Part shown: positions 9,295 to 17,299 of the stretch, one piece after another
How positions within the stretch are numbered: position 1 is the stretch's first letter
Layout of the letters: the number at the start of each line of letters is the position of its first letter
Assembly: GCA_910579675.1 (NCBI GenBank)
Contig: CAJTUF010000009.1
Coordinates: forward strand, 33,575 to 97,574
Direction: 5' to 3'
Source of the DNA: an uncultured Muribaculaceae bacterium
GTDB taxonomy: Bacteria; Bacteroidota; Bacteroidia; Bacteroidales; Muribaculaceae
Length of the DNA stretch: 64,000 nucleotides
Program-made: the position numbers and the translations under genes
Notes under the pieces: generated by a model
Databases searched by the model: none
What the model saw: the letters and a program-made list of their open reading frames with translations, nothing else
Told to the model about the DNA's origin: nothing

Positions 9295-10671
9295 TCAGCA
9301 ATGTTCGGCCTCTACTTCATCGGGCGTCAGAGGTATGCGCTTGCCGAGGCGACGGGCTCCATCGTCGGTGATGAGCCAATCCTCCTCGTTGCGTATGCCG
9401 CCGAAGTCGCGGTAGGTATCGACCACACCGTAGTTGATAAACTCCTCGAAGCGGCGCTCCTTCTGCCAGAGGTCGATAAGCTCGGGGATGAAATACACAC
9501 CCGGCTCAACTGTAAACACAAATCCGGGCTCGAGAGGAATGGCCAGACGCTGGCTCTTGCGCCCAAACTGGGTCGACTTCTCCTTGCCGGCATAGCCCAC
9601 CCAGCGCTCGCCGAAGTTTTCCATATCGTGAACGTCGAGACCCATCATGTGGCCGAGACCGTGGGGATAAAAGAGCGCATGGGCACCGGCGGCCACAGCC
9701 TCGCGGGCATCACCCTTCATCAGGCCAAGTTCCTTCATCCCTTCCACCATTGCCACGGCCGAAATATCGTAGACATCCATATAGGCAATGCCGGGGCGGA
9801 GCGCCTCGACTGCTGCCATGTGCATGGCATTTTGAATCTCATACACAGCTCTTTGGCGCGGGGTGAAGGTAGGATCGGCGGGCACAGTGCTCGACATATC
9901 GCCGCAATAACCGCTGGGCAGCTCCGCGCCTGCGTCGATCAGGAAGAGGTCGCCGGGCTTGATGATATTGCCGTGGTAGTGGTTGTGGAGCGTCTGACCA
10001 TTGACGGTGGCTATGGTGGCGAAGCTCTCCTCGCAGTTGGCTTTGTGGGCCACATGGAGCATCTCGGCTACGATGTCGTATTCATGCAGGCCGGGGCGCA
10101 CGGTGCGCATGGCGGCGAGGTGCATGTCGGCGGTCACGTCGCAGGCACGCTCTATCTCGGCTATCTCCTCGGCGGTCTTGTGATTGCGCTGGTCAACGAT
10201 AGCTCTGATCATCGGTATCGAACCCTGCTGATGCGAGGGCATGAGCCCGAGCCAGTCCATGAGCTTCAGGCGGTGTTCGGCGCGGTAAGGGGGAAGGAAA
10301 TGGATGGGGCGACCTGCCTCGCGGGCGGCAGTGAGATAGTCGGCTATCGACGCCAGAGGGCGTATGTCGGAGATACCGACACGATCGGCGCGCTCGGCCA
10401 AAGTGGGCTGAGTGCCCATCCACACTATCGAGTCGATGGTGAGCTCGTCGCCAAACAATATCTCGCGCCCCTCGTCGATGTCGAGGATGGCTGCCAGGCC
10501 CGCATAGGGGAGCCCGAAGTAGTAGAGCATCGTCGAGTCCTGACGGTAGCGGAATGTATTGTCCTCATAGTTGAGGCCCTGCTCGTCATTACCGAGGAAA
10601 AGGAGGAGTCCCGACCCTACGGTGGCCATGAGCTTGTGGCGGCGGCTGATATATGTCTCTTTGCTGAACAT
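9295..10671 (-). CDS. pepP: Xaa-Pro aminopeptidase (M24B)
   Basis: This cytoplasmic metallo-aminopeptidase removes an N-terminal residue that precedes proline. The protein has 458 residues with an N-terminal aminopeptidase-P domain (DEQGLNYEDNTFRYRQDSTMLYYFG) and a pita-bread catalytic domain. The metal ligands are visible in LFLIDAGAELPSGYCGDMSST (two Asp), PHGLGHMMGLDVHD (His), FVFTVEPGVYF (Glu) and GIRNEEDWL (Glu). The ATG at 10671 is preferred over an upstream in-frame ATG at 10734, because the longer form would begin before the predicted transcription start and adds residues foreign to the family. Confidence 0.93.
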   Translation of the reverse strand: MFSKETYISRRHKLMATVGSGLLLFLGNDEQGLNYEDNTFRYRQDSTMLYYFGLPYAGLAAILDIDEGREILFGDELTIDSIVWMGTQPTLAERADRVGISDIRPLASIADYLTAAREAGRPIHFLPPYRAEHRLKLMDWLGLMPSHQQGSIPMIRAIVDQRNHKTAEEIAEIERACDVTADMHLAAMRTVRPGLHEYDIVAEMLHVAHKANCEESFATIATVNGQTLHNHYHGNIIKPGDLFLIDAGAELPSGYCGDMSSTVPADPTFTPRQRAVYEIQNAMHMAAVEALRPGIAYMDVYDISAVAMVEGMKELGLMKGDAREAVAAGAHALFYPHGLGHMMGLDVHDMENFGERWVGYAGKEKSTQFGRKSQRLAIPLEPGFVFTVEPGVYFIPELIDLWQKERRFEEFINYGVVDTYRDFGGIRNEEDWLITDDGARRLGKRIPLTPDEVEAEHC

Positions 10672-10731
10672 TATTGCGTGATGATGATTAATTATTGCAT
10701 GTAGTAAGAGCCATCCGGGCCCTTCTCCCTG

Positions 10732-10763
10732 CAAAGATAGCTACCCGCGCCCGATTATCCAAA
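10732..10763 (-). promoter_or_regulatory. Promoter of pepP (TTTG-N20-TATCTTTG)
   Basis: On the minus strand TTTG (10760-10763) is followed after exactly 20 bases by TATCTTTG (10732-10739). This matches the Bacteroidetes -33/-7 consensus fully. It lies about 60 bases upstream of the chosen pepP start. Confidence 0.85.
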
Positions 10764-10850
10764 TTTATTTCGACCCGCAGGAGCGCAGCTCCGGGCCACG
10801 ACTACAATACTGGTATCATAAGATATTCCACTTACAAGCCCTACAAAACG

Positions 10851-11072
10851 TCATCGTGCTTCTTCCCATCCTTTCCTATCTACGCAGGCATATATCATTG
10901 ATTGAGATGCGACAACGATATAACTGTCGACAGATAATGTCATTTCTACTGACATATCTTCTTTAGCTGAGCAGAATAATATGCCTATTGTATGATTATC
11001 ATTGAGAAGTTTTTCAGTTGGATCATAGTAGTTTACTGAAGCTGAAGCTGATCCAAATCCTATTACCCTCAA
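10851..11072 (-). pseudogene. Remnant of a YhcG/DUF1016-like PDDEXK nuclease
   Basis: A 73-codon minus-strand stretch resembles the C-terminal part of YhcG-type (DUF1016) nucleases. NYYDPTEKLLNDNHTIGILF followed by CSAKEDMSVEMTL and then IVVASQSMIY matches the usual pattern of a Tyr-rich lead-in, a DNPTIGLILC-like strand with K and D/N nearby, then a strand ending in SKY. The nuclease N-terminal domain and most of the protein are missing, and both flanks show no continuation in any frame. It is best read as a decayed fragment of an accessory gene. The assignment rests on about 45 residues recognised by eye. Confidence 0.45.
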
Positions 11073-11213
11073 AGCAGTTTAGGAATATTTGTTTATGGGT
11101 TGGTCTATCAAATGACAGATGCTGAACCTCTACAGAACCTCCGCCAAAGTTTTTTCCGGCGATTGAGTGAATAATCACACGGTAAAAACACCTCTAATTT
11201 CAGAAATTATTAC

Positions 11214-11221
11214 TAACTTTG
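11214..11221 (+). promoter_or_regulatory. -7 box TAACTTTG upstream of the crp-like fragment
   Basis: TAACTTTG fits the Bacteroidetes -7 consensus. No good TTTG is seen 19-21 bases upstream. It would start transcription near 11228, ahead of a 270-base stretch without a convincing gene and then the truncated Crp/Fnr gene. Confidence 0.4.
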
Positions 11222-11227
11222 CTATTG

Positions 11228-11336
11228 GTAGGCGTCTGTCTGCCACGACATTTCGACTAAACAAGAAGCGTTATGCTCATCTTGCAATTGGAAACCTGAG
11301 CAACCGGCTTGCCGCTTTGCAGGGCAAAGAATTTTT
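11228..11336 (+). ncRNA. Possible small RNA or attenuated leader
   Basis: Downstream of the TAACTTTG box there are about 85 bases of structured-looking sequence. A hairpin with a perfect 6-bp stem follows (CTTTGC, loop AGG, GCAAAG at 11315-11329), then AATTTTTC, which resembles a short intrinsic terminator. A 64-codon frame crosses the region from 11167 but starts upstream of the promoter and resembles nothing I know. The rest of the 10.7-11.5 kb gap holds only the nuclease remnant. This is a candidate only. Confidence 0.25.
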
Positions 11337-11502
11337 CGATTTGATGCAAGAGTTGGCATAGTGGTTCTCACGCATACCGCGTGGGCTGCTATTGTCACAT
11401 CTGCATCATAGGCTTTCTCAGGGCCTCCAATTGGACGTGCATAGTCAGCCTGCGCTTTTCTTTATATAACAACATCTGTCCGGACTGACGCAGGCCCCTA
11501 AT

Positions 11503-11901
11503 ATGAAGGAAAACTTCAATACATATATCGACCATATTGAACCCGACTTTTGGCGTGAGCTTTGCGTCAAGGAGGGCAAATTGCGCCATTATGAGCGTGG
11601 AGAGGAGTTTGCAAAGGTTGGCGAAGTCGCCCGACAGATTGGCTACATCAAATCGGGCACATTGAAATATGTTGCTTTCTCATCAGACGGCACTGAGCAT
11701 GTGATTGGCTTGGAATTTGACGAAGAATTTGTTTCGGATTTCCCGTTTTCATTGTCCGGGGTGAAAGCCCGTGTATCGATCATTGCTGTGACACCTTGTG
11801 ATATATATTGCTTTCCTGTTCAAGAAAACCGTGTTAAAATCCTTGGCTCTCAACATTTGTTGAGAGTTATGTCGGAAATAATTATCAATTTTGCTAATTA
11901 A
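11503..11901 (+). CDS. Crp/Fnr family regulator, truncated after the sensor domain
   Basis: The 132-residue product matches the N-terminal cyclic-nucleotide-binding-like beta-roll of Crp/Fnr regulators: ERGEEFAKVGEVARQIGYIK, SGTLKYVAFSSDGTEHVIGL and ITVTPCDIY-like AVTPCDIYCFP. Family members in Bacteroidales are about 190-220 residues and end in a helix-turn-helix of the TPTYLSRIR type. Here the frame stops at SEIIINFAN, exactly where the dimerisation helix normally begins, so the DNA-binding domain is missing. It may be a decayed regulator or a solitary sensor domain. The next gene (GLPGLI) begins 12 bases later. Confidence 0.7.
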   Translation: MKENFNTYIDHIEPDFWRELCVKEGKLRHYERGEEFAKVGEVARQIGYIKSGTLKYVAFSSDGTEHVIGLEFDEEFVSDFPFSLSGVKARVSIIAVTPCDIYCFPVQENRVKILGSQHLLRVMSEIIINFAN

Positions 11902-11913
11902 AACTTTAACCGT

Positions 11914-12777
11914 ATGACCCGACAATCAATCATAATCGCAATAATAGTCCTCTTTACGCTATTTGATGTATCAGCGAAGAAGAAAGCGGAATATCCACGC
12001 GCCGAGATAAAGGTAGGCTACACCTATCACGAAACTTTTGTGCGCGGTTCTGACGGCATAGTAAAGCGCGACATTCCATTTGTCCTCTTGGCTAACAAAG
12101 ATCAGTCAAAATTCTATAACACGAATACGGAGTTCAAGGATTCTCTTGAATCCACACCCCAAGGAAGAGCCATCAGTAAGCAACTCCGTAATGATGCCAT
12201 CAAAAGGTATAGCGAAACAAAAGACGAAAGCACAATGAAATCAGTTGTTTATCAGACATTTCTCTACATCTTCCGCTCCATATCTGATAATCAGATGACT
12301 GTATATGACAAGGCTGGCTCACTTGAATTTGGGGTTTACACGGAACCTCTTGGCGAGATACAATGGGAAATTTCCGACTCGACAAAAACAGTCCTGGGTT
12401 ATAATTGTGTGATGGCAACGGCAAATTATCATGGACGGGATTGGACGGCGTGGTTCGCTCCTGATATTCCATTGCAGGAGGGTCCGTGGAAGTTGACTGG
12501 TCTCCCGGGATTGATTCTTGAAGCAAGTGAATCAACAGGGCAGCATAGCTTCGAGGCTACCGGATTAGAAGCCTCAAATCAGGAGATTGTACCTATTTAC
12601 CCTTATCAGCAGTATGACAAAATGTCCCGGATTGAAATGCTGCGTCAGTTACGAAATTACCGTGAACACGGAAGAGCCATTGATGCAGCATCCACTGGTC
12701 TGAATCTCGGGCCCGATCACATACGAACAGGCGAAGAAGTAGAAATAGATTTTCTTGAAACCGATTATCACGAATGA
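11914..12777 (+). CDS. GLPGLI family protein (first of a pair)
   Basis: This 287-residue exported protein has a signal peptide (residues 1-21, ending DVSA). The family hallmark GLPGLILEA follows WFAPDIPLQEGPWKLT near residue 195. The GLPGLI family is restricted to Bacteroidetes and its function is unknown. The characteristic block ILGYNC-like VLGYNCVMATANYHGRDWTA precedes the motif. Its stop overlaps the start of a second GLPGLI gene by four bases (ATGA), so both are translated together. Codon use is clearly more AT-rich than in the surrounding housekeeping genes, suggesting acquisition. Confidence 0.85.
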   Translation: MTRQSIIIAIIVLFTLFDVSAKKKAEYPRAEIKVGYTYHETFVRGSDGIVKRDIPFVLLANKDQSKFYNTNTEFKDSLESTPQGRAISKQLRNDAIKRYSETKDESTMKSVVYQTFLYIFRSISDNQMTVYDKAGSLEFGVYTEPLGEIQWEISDSTKTVLGYNCVMATANYHGRDWTAWFAPDIPLQEGPWKLTGLPGLILEASESTGQHSFEATGLEASNQEIVPIYPYQQYDKMSRIEMLRQLRNYREHGRAIDAASTGLNLGPDHIRTGEEVEIDFLETDYHE

Positions 12778-13622
12778 ACCGACTATTTTTTATACTGCTT
12801 TTAGTGGCTGCAACTACAGCTTATGCAAAAGATTTCGTCAAGGATGCCGAGCCTGCTATCCTTGAAGTGCATTATACTCGTATTGAAGTTACCGATACGA
12901 CAAAGCGTAATTCTCATTTCTTTAAGGATCCTGTAATGCTCAGAATCGGGAAAAACAAATCCGTTTTTTGCGGGACTAAGAGATTATGGCAGGATTCAAT
13001 TATGGAATGTGACCCCGCGACTTTCTGGGCCATGGATCAGGCAAAAACTATGAGTGGCAAGCGCGATGATACACGATTGGCTTGTGGTCATTATTGGAGT
13101 TATATTTATAAGAATATTCCTGATGGCAAAGTCATCGAACGTTGTTATTTTGATATGGAACGTTGGCAATATTCAGAAGATTGGGAGAAACCTGAATGGG
13201 AGATTGAAGATAACACGAAGACCATATTAGGGTATGAATGTGTTGAGGCTACTGCCTGTTATCGTGGACGAAAGTGGACAGCGTGGTTTGCTCCGGAGAT
13301 CCCTGTTCAGGAAGGTCCGTGGAAACTCTGTGGCCTGCCGGGGTTGATTCTTGAAGCACACGACGCCAACAATGAATATATTTTTGAAGCCAACGGCCTT
13401 GTGCAGAATCCCAATTCAGAAGTTGGAATTTTCACTTACGATGATAAACAAGGCTACACTACAGTGAACCGCGATAAGTTTTTCAACAACTGGTGGAAAT
13501 TTAAGCACTCCAATTCGGCTGCTAAAATTCAGGCAGCGTATGGTGTCGGCATTTCTCCAACTAATGAAAAATCTAATGTCAACTTCGACAAAGAGGAGAC
13601 CAATTATCCGCATGATTTATGA
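12774..13622 (+). CDS. GLPGLI family protein (second of a pair)
   Basis: This 282-residue paralogue of the preceding gene has a signal peptide (residues 1-18, ending AYA). It shares the blocks ILGYECVEATACYRGRKWTA and WFAPEIPVQEGPWKLCGLPG, then LILEA. The pair probably arose by tandem duplication and has diverged, mainly in the N-terminal third, where this copy has a Trp/Tyr-rich stretch (DMERWQYSEDWEKPEWE). The role is unknown; export to the periplasm or cell surface is likely from the leader. It shares the AT-richer composition of the patch. Confidence 0.85.
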   Translation: MNRLFFILLLVAATTAYAKDFVKDAEPAILEVHYTRIEVTDTTKRNSHFFKDPVMLRIGKNKSVFCGTKRLWQDSIMECDPATFWAMDQAKTMSGKRDDTRLACGHYWSYIYKNIPDGKVIERCYFDMERWQYSEDWEKPEWEIEDNTKTILGYECVEATACYRGRKWTAWFAPEIPVQEGPWKLCGLPGLILEAHDANNEYIFEANGLVQNPNSEVGIFTYDDKQGYTTVNRDKFFNNWWKFKHSNSAAKIQAAYGVGISPTNEKSNVNFDKEETNYPHDL

Positions 13623-13798
13623 TGATCCGACTGATATTCATATTAGAGTGTTTTTAGAAGAAAGCTCGATTATATGTATCCCCCCGGAGGTTCATATAAT
13701 AATAATGCAGCGATTGTAATGCAAAATCACGGATGGTTATCCTTGATGCCTCCGAATTCCGCAGCAGGATATTGCAACCATGTCTCGGCAATAATCGT

Positions 13799-13806
13799 TA
13801 CCTTTG
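13799..13806 (+). promoter_or_regulatory. -7 box TACCTTTG of the uvrA-like gene
   Basis: TACCTTTG lies 56 bases before the chosen start of the UvrA-like gene. An ATTG occurs upstream (13771-13774) but at 24 bases, longer than the usual 19-21. It is a probable promoter on the strength of the -7 box. Confidence 0.5.
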
Positions 13807-13862
13807 CAGGAGCATAAACCTTGGTGACACAGCAACCACACACAATCAACCGAAACAAACCT

Positions 13863-16361
13863 ATGAACCCTGCATGCGATAAACCCGAAGCGATAGAAGT
13901 AAAAGGAGCGAGAGTCCATAACCTCAAGAATATAGATGTCGATATACCGCTGAACACAATTGTCGGCATCGCCGGCATTTCCGGTTCCGGAAAATCGTCG
14001 CTCGCTCTCGGAGTGCTGTATGCCGAGGGCTCTCGCCGTTATCTTGAAGCTTTGTCGACCTATACACGCCGGCAGATGACACAAGCCCCCAGAGCCGATG
14101 TCGACGAGGTGCTGTACGTACCCGCCGCCATAGCCCTGCACCAGCGGCCCGGTGTGCCAGGGATAAGGAGCACCTTCGGCACAGGAACTGAGCTCCTCAA
14201 CAGCCTGCGCCTGATGTTTTCAAGACTTGCGTCACACCGTTGCCCTTCATGCGGACATTACCACTCGCCATCGCTTGATGTGGCGGCTGAAAAGGAACTC
14301 GTATGCGACCATTGCGGGACGCACTTCTATGGGCCGGGGGCCGAAGACCTCTCGTTCAACAGCACCGGTGCCTGCAAGAAATGCGGAGGCACAGGCATTG
14401 TCATGGCCGTCGACCGCTCCACTCTTGTGCCCGACGAAAGCAAGACTATCGACGAAGGAGCCGTGGCGCCATGGAACTCCCTGATGTGGTCGCTCATGAC
14501 CGATGTGTGCCGTGAAATGGGTGTCAGGACCGACGTGCCTTTCAGCCAGCTTACCGACAAGGAGCGTGATATTGTGTTCAACGGCCCTGCCGAAAAAAAG
14601 CATATCCTCTACCGGCCCAAAAACTCCGATCAGGCCACAGAACTCGACTTCACCTACTATAATGCCGTATATACAGTGGAAAACGCATTGAGCAAGGTGA
14701 CCGATGAGAAAGGGATGAAAAGGGTTGAGAAATTCCTGCGCAGCGATGTGTGCCCGGCATGTCATGGCTCAAGGCTCTCCGATGCGGCGAGGGCTCCCCG
14801 GATCGACGGCATAGGTCTCGACAAGGTGTGTGAAATGACACTCGACCGGTGCATCGCATGGGTAAGGAATGTGCCGTCGACTCTCCCCGCCGAGATGCGT
14901 CCTATGGCGGTAAACATCTGCGACTCATTTCTGTCGACCTCCCGGCGGCTTGTCGACCTCGGGCTGGGCTATCTGTCGATCGACCGCGCCGCCTCGACCC
15001 TTTCAACCGGTGAGCGTCAGCGCATGCAGCTCGCCAGAGCTGTGAGAAACCGCACCACCGGCGTGCTTTATGTGCTCGACGAGCCCTCGATCGGGCTTCA
15101 CCCGGCCAATATCGAAGGTCTTACAGGAGTGATGGACGATCTTGTGGCCGACGGCAATTCCGTGGCTTTGGTCGACCATGATCCACAGATACTGAATCAT
15201 GCGCGATGGATCATCGAGATGGGGCCCGGCGCCGGATCCGACGGCGGATGTGTGATAGCCCGCGGGACTGTGGCTGATATCGAGAAAAATCCGGAATCGC
15301 AAATAGGCCCGTTTCTCGCCGGAAAACAAACCTCAGGCATAATAAGCCACGTCGATACCGGAGAGATGTTTGCTCTCGGCGAAATAGCCATGTCGACCCA
15401 CACCATTCACACCGTGAAGCCCCTCGATGTGCGGATCCCCAAAGGGAGGCTCACTGTGGTTACCGGAGTGTCGGGCTCAGGAAAAACAACAATGGTGCTC
15501 GAAAGCCTCATCCCGGCCCTCGAAGCCAAGATCAACGGAAAGGAGCTGCCCGGCCATGTACGCGCCATAGATGCCGATGGTGTGAATCATGTCAAACTGA
15601 TCGATTCCACACCCATAGGTGCCAATGTGAGATCGACCGTCGCGACCTATGCCAATATCCACGACGACCTCCGCAAGATATTCGCACGCACACCCGACGC
15701 GAAAGCCAAAGGGATAAAAGCGGGCGATCTGTCATACAACACCGGATCGCTCCGCTGTCGGGTATGCGACGGCACCGGACAGGTGAGCCTTGACGTGCAA
15801 TTTCTGCCCGATGTCGACATTCCTTGTCCGGAATGTCGGGGGTCACGCTATTCACGCGAGGCATCCCTGATCAGATGCAAGTGTAAAAATGGCCGTGAGC
15901 TTTCCCTGCCCGATATAATGGAGAGCGATATACACAATGCCATCGACATGTGTGCCGACTTCAGATCAGTTGCCTCACGGATCAAGACACTCGACACGCT
16001 CGGTCTCGGCTATCTGACCCTCGGGGAAGCCACGCCGAGCCTGTCGGGCGGCGAGGCTCAGCGACTGAAGCTCGCATCGGAGATGGGGCGGGAGCAAACC
16101 GACTCCATTTTTGTGTTCGACGAACCCACGATCGGTCTGCACCCTCTCGATGTGGAGAGGCTGCTCGGTGTGTTCAGGCTTCTCATTGATTCGGGGGCCA
16201 CGGTCATCGTGATCGAGCATGATCTTGATGTGATCCGAAATGCCAACTGGATTATCGACATGGGACCCTCCGGCGGTGAAGCGGGCGGACGCATAGTGGC
16301 GTCAGGCACCCCTGCCGATATCAAGACCAACCACGACAGCATCACCGGCAAATATCTGTAG
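13863..16361 (+). CDS. UvrA-like ABC ATPase, short form
   Basis: This 832-residue protein has two ABC ATPase modules and zinc fingers, as in excinuclease subunit UvrA. Walker A motifs are GISGSGKSSLA and GVSGSGKTTMV, ABC signatures LSTGERQRMQLA and LSGGEAQRLKLA, Walker B motifs VLDEPSIGLHP and VFDEPTIGLHP, and Cys pairs CPSC/CDHC/CKKC and CRVC/CPEC. It is about 100 residues shorter than true UvrA. The sequence right after the first Walker A lacks the UvrB-binding insertion, which is the pattern of UvrA2/DrrC-type proteins linked to damage tolerance or drug resistance. The start at 13863 (MNPACDKPEAIEVKGARVHN) is preferred to an in-frame ATG at 13821 that lies only 15 bases after the -7 box. 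Confidence 0.88.
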   Translation: MNPACDKPEAIEVKGARVHNLKNIDVDIPLNTIVGIAGISGSGKSSLALGVLYAEGSRRYLEALSTYTRRQMTQAPRADVDEVLYVPAAIALHQRPGVPGIRSTFGTGTELLNSLRLMFSRLASHRCPSCGHYHSPSLDVAAEKELVCDHCGTHFYGPGAEDLSFNSTGACKKCGGTGIVMAVDRSTLVPDESKTIDEGAVAPWNSLMWSLMTDVCREMGVRTDVPFSQLTDKERDIVFNGPAEKKHILYRPKNSDQATELDFTYYNAVYTVENALSKVTDEKGMKRVEKFLRSDVCPACHGSRLSDAARAPRIDGIGLDKVCEMTLDRCIAWVRNVPSTLPAEMRPMAVNICDSFLSTSRRLVDLGLGYLSIDRAASTLSTGERQRMQLARAVRNRTTGVLYVLDEPSIGLHPANIEGLTGVMDDLVADGNSVALVDHDPQILNHARWIIEMGPGAGSDGGCVIARGTVADIEKNPESQIGPFLAGKQTSGIISHVDTGEMFALGEIAMSTHTIHTVKPLDVRIPKGRLTVVTGVSGSGKTTMVLESLIPALEAKINGKELPGHVRAIDADGVNHVKLIDSTPIGANVRSTVATYANIHDDLRKIFARTPDAKAKGIKAGDLSYNTGSLRCRVCDGTGQVSLDVQFLPDVDIPCPECRGSRYSREASLIRCKCKNGRELSLPDIMESDIHNAIDMCADFRSVASRIKTLDTLGLGYLTLGEATPSLSGGEAQRLKLASEMGREQTDSIFVFDEPTIGLHPLDVERLLGVFRLLIDSGATVIVIEHDLDVIRNANWIIDMGPSGGEAGGRIVASGTPADIKTNHDSITGKYL

Positions 16362-16428
16362 CCCCTCATTTGCCGACCTGCGCGGCTGAGCGCAGCCACG
16401 GCAATAGCCACGCATCAGGAACCGGCGA

Positions 16429-16460
16429 TTTGCATTGCTGACTTTTTTGGCGTAATTTTG
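16429..16460 (+). promoter_or_regulatory. Promoter of the trmB unit (TTTG-N20-TAATTTTG)
   Basis: TTTG at 16429-16432 is followed after 20 bases by TAATTTTG at 16453-16460, a full match to the Bacteroidetes consensus. It is 53 bases upstream of trmB and would drive trmB, mrp and ribE. Confidence 0.85.
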
Positions 16461-16513
16461 CAGTCTGACATTACTCCCCCACCCACTAAAAAAACAACAA
16501 CACCTGCATCTGT

Positions 16514-17299
16514 ATGGGCCGCAAAAACAAGCTTGCCAAATTCAGCGAGATGAACACGATCGACTTCGTGTTCCAATACCCGTTTGCCGAGCTCGAGCGA
16601 GCCGGCGGATTTCCGCTCCGCGGCCGCTGGCACTCGGAGTTCTTCGGCAACTCTAATCCTATCACCCTCGAGCTGGGCTGCGGCAAGGGCGAATACACTG
16701 TCGGGCTCGCCGAGAGAGTACCGGGCCGCAACTACATCGGCGTCGACATCAAAGGGGCGCGGATGTGGCGAGGTGCCACTCAGGCGCGCGACGCCGCCAT
16801 GAGCAATGTGGCATTCATCCGCACCGACATCGAGCTGATCGACCGATTTTTCGCGCCCGGCGAGGTCGATGAGATTTGGATCACATTTCCCGACCCTCAG
16901 ATGAAGAAGACGCGCAAGCGCCTCACCTCAACCCGTTTTCTGGAGCTCTACCGAAAGATACTCCGACCGGAGGGCGCCGTGAGGCTCAAGACCGACTCCC
17001 CTTTCCTCTTCACCTACACACGCCTTATGGCAGAGCACTGCGGCCTGGAGGTCACGGCCCTCACCGACGACCTCTATGCCTCGCCGCTCCTGACCGATAT
17101 CCTGGCCATAAAGACCCACTATGAGCGCCAGTGGCTCGACAGAGGTCTTACCATAAAATATATAGCCATAGGGCTCGACCACACCACCGAGCTATCCGAG
17201 CCGGAGGTGGATATTGAGCCCGACACCTACCGCAGCTATTCGCGCGGCATAATCCAACATAATATCCCCGCACCAACCGACAACAATCCCGATGACTGA
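16514..17299 (+). CDS. trmB: tRNA (guanine-N7-)-methyltransferase
   Basis: TrmB methylates G46 in the variable loop of tRNAs using S-adenosylmethionine. The 261-residue protein shows the SAM-binding block LELGCGKGEYTVGLA, then YIGVDIKGARMWRGA, and the family motif IWITFPDPQMKKTRKRLTS with the catalytic Asp. The C-terminal tail after residue 220 is a little longer than usual. Its end overlaps the start of the Mrp gene by 8 bases, indicating a shared transcript. Confidence 0.93.
   Translation: MGRKNKLAKFSEMNTIDFVFQYPFAELERAGGFPLRGRWHSEFFGNSNPITLELGCGKGEYTVGLAERVPGRNYIGVDIKGARMWRGATQARDAAMSNVAFIRTDIELIDRFFAPGEVDEIWITFPDPQMKKTRKRLTSTRFLELYRKILRPEGAVRLKTDSPFLFTYTRLMAEHCGLEVTALTDDLYASPLLTDILAIKTHYERQWLDRGLTIKYIAIGLDHTTELSEPEVDIEPDTYRSYSRGIIQHNIPAPTDNNPDD

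Noticed and set aside
11167..11361. A 64-codon plus-strand frame
   Set aside because: It begins upstream of the likely promoter, resembles no family I know, and has no clear ribosome-binding context. The stretch is reported as a possible RNA instead.
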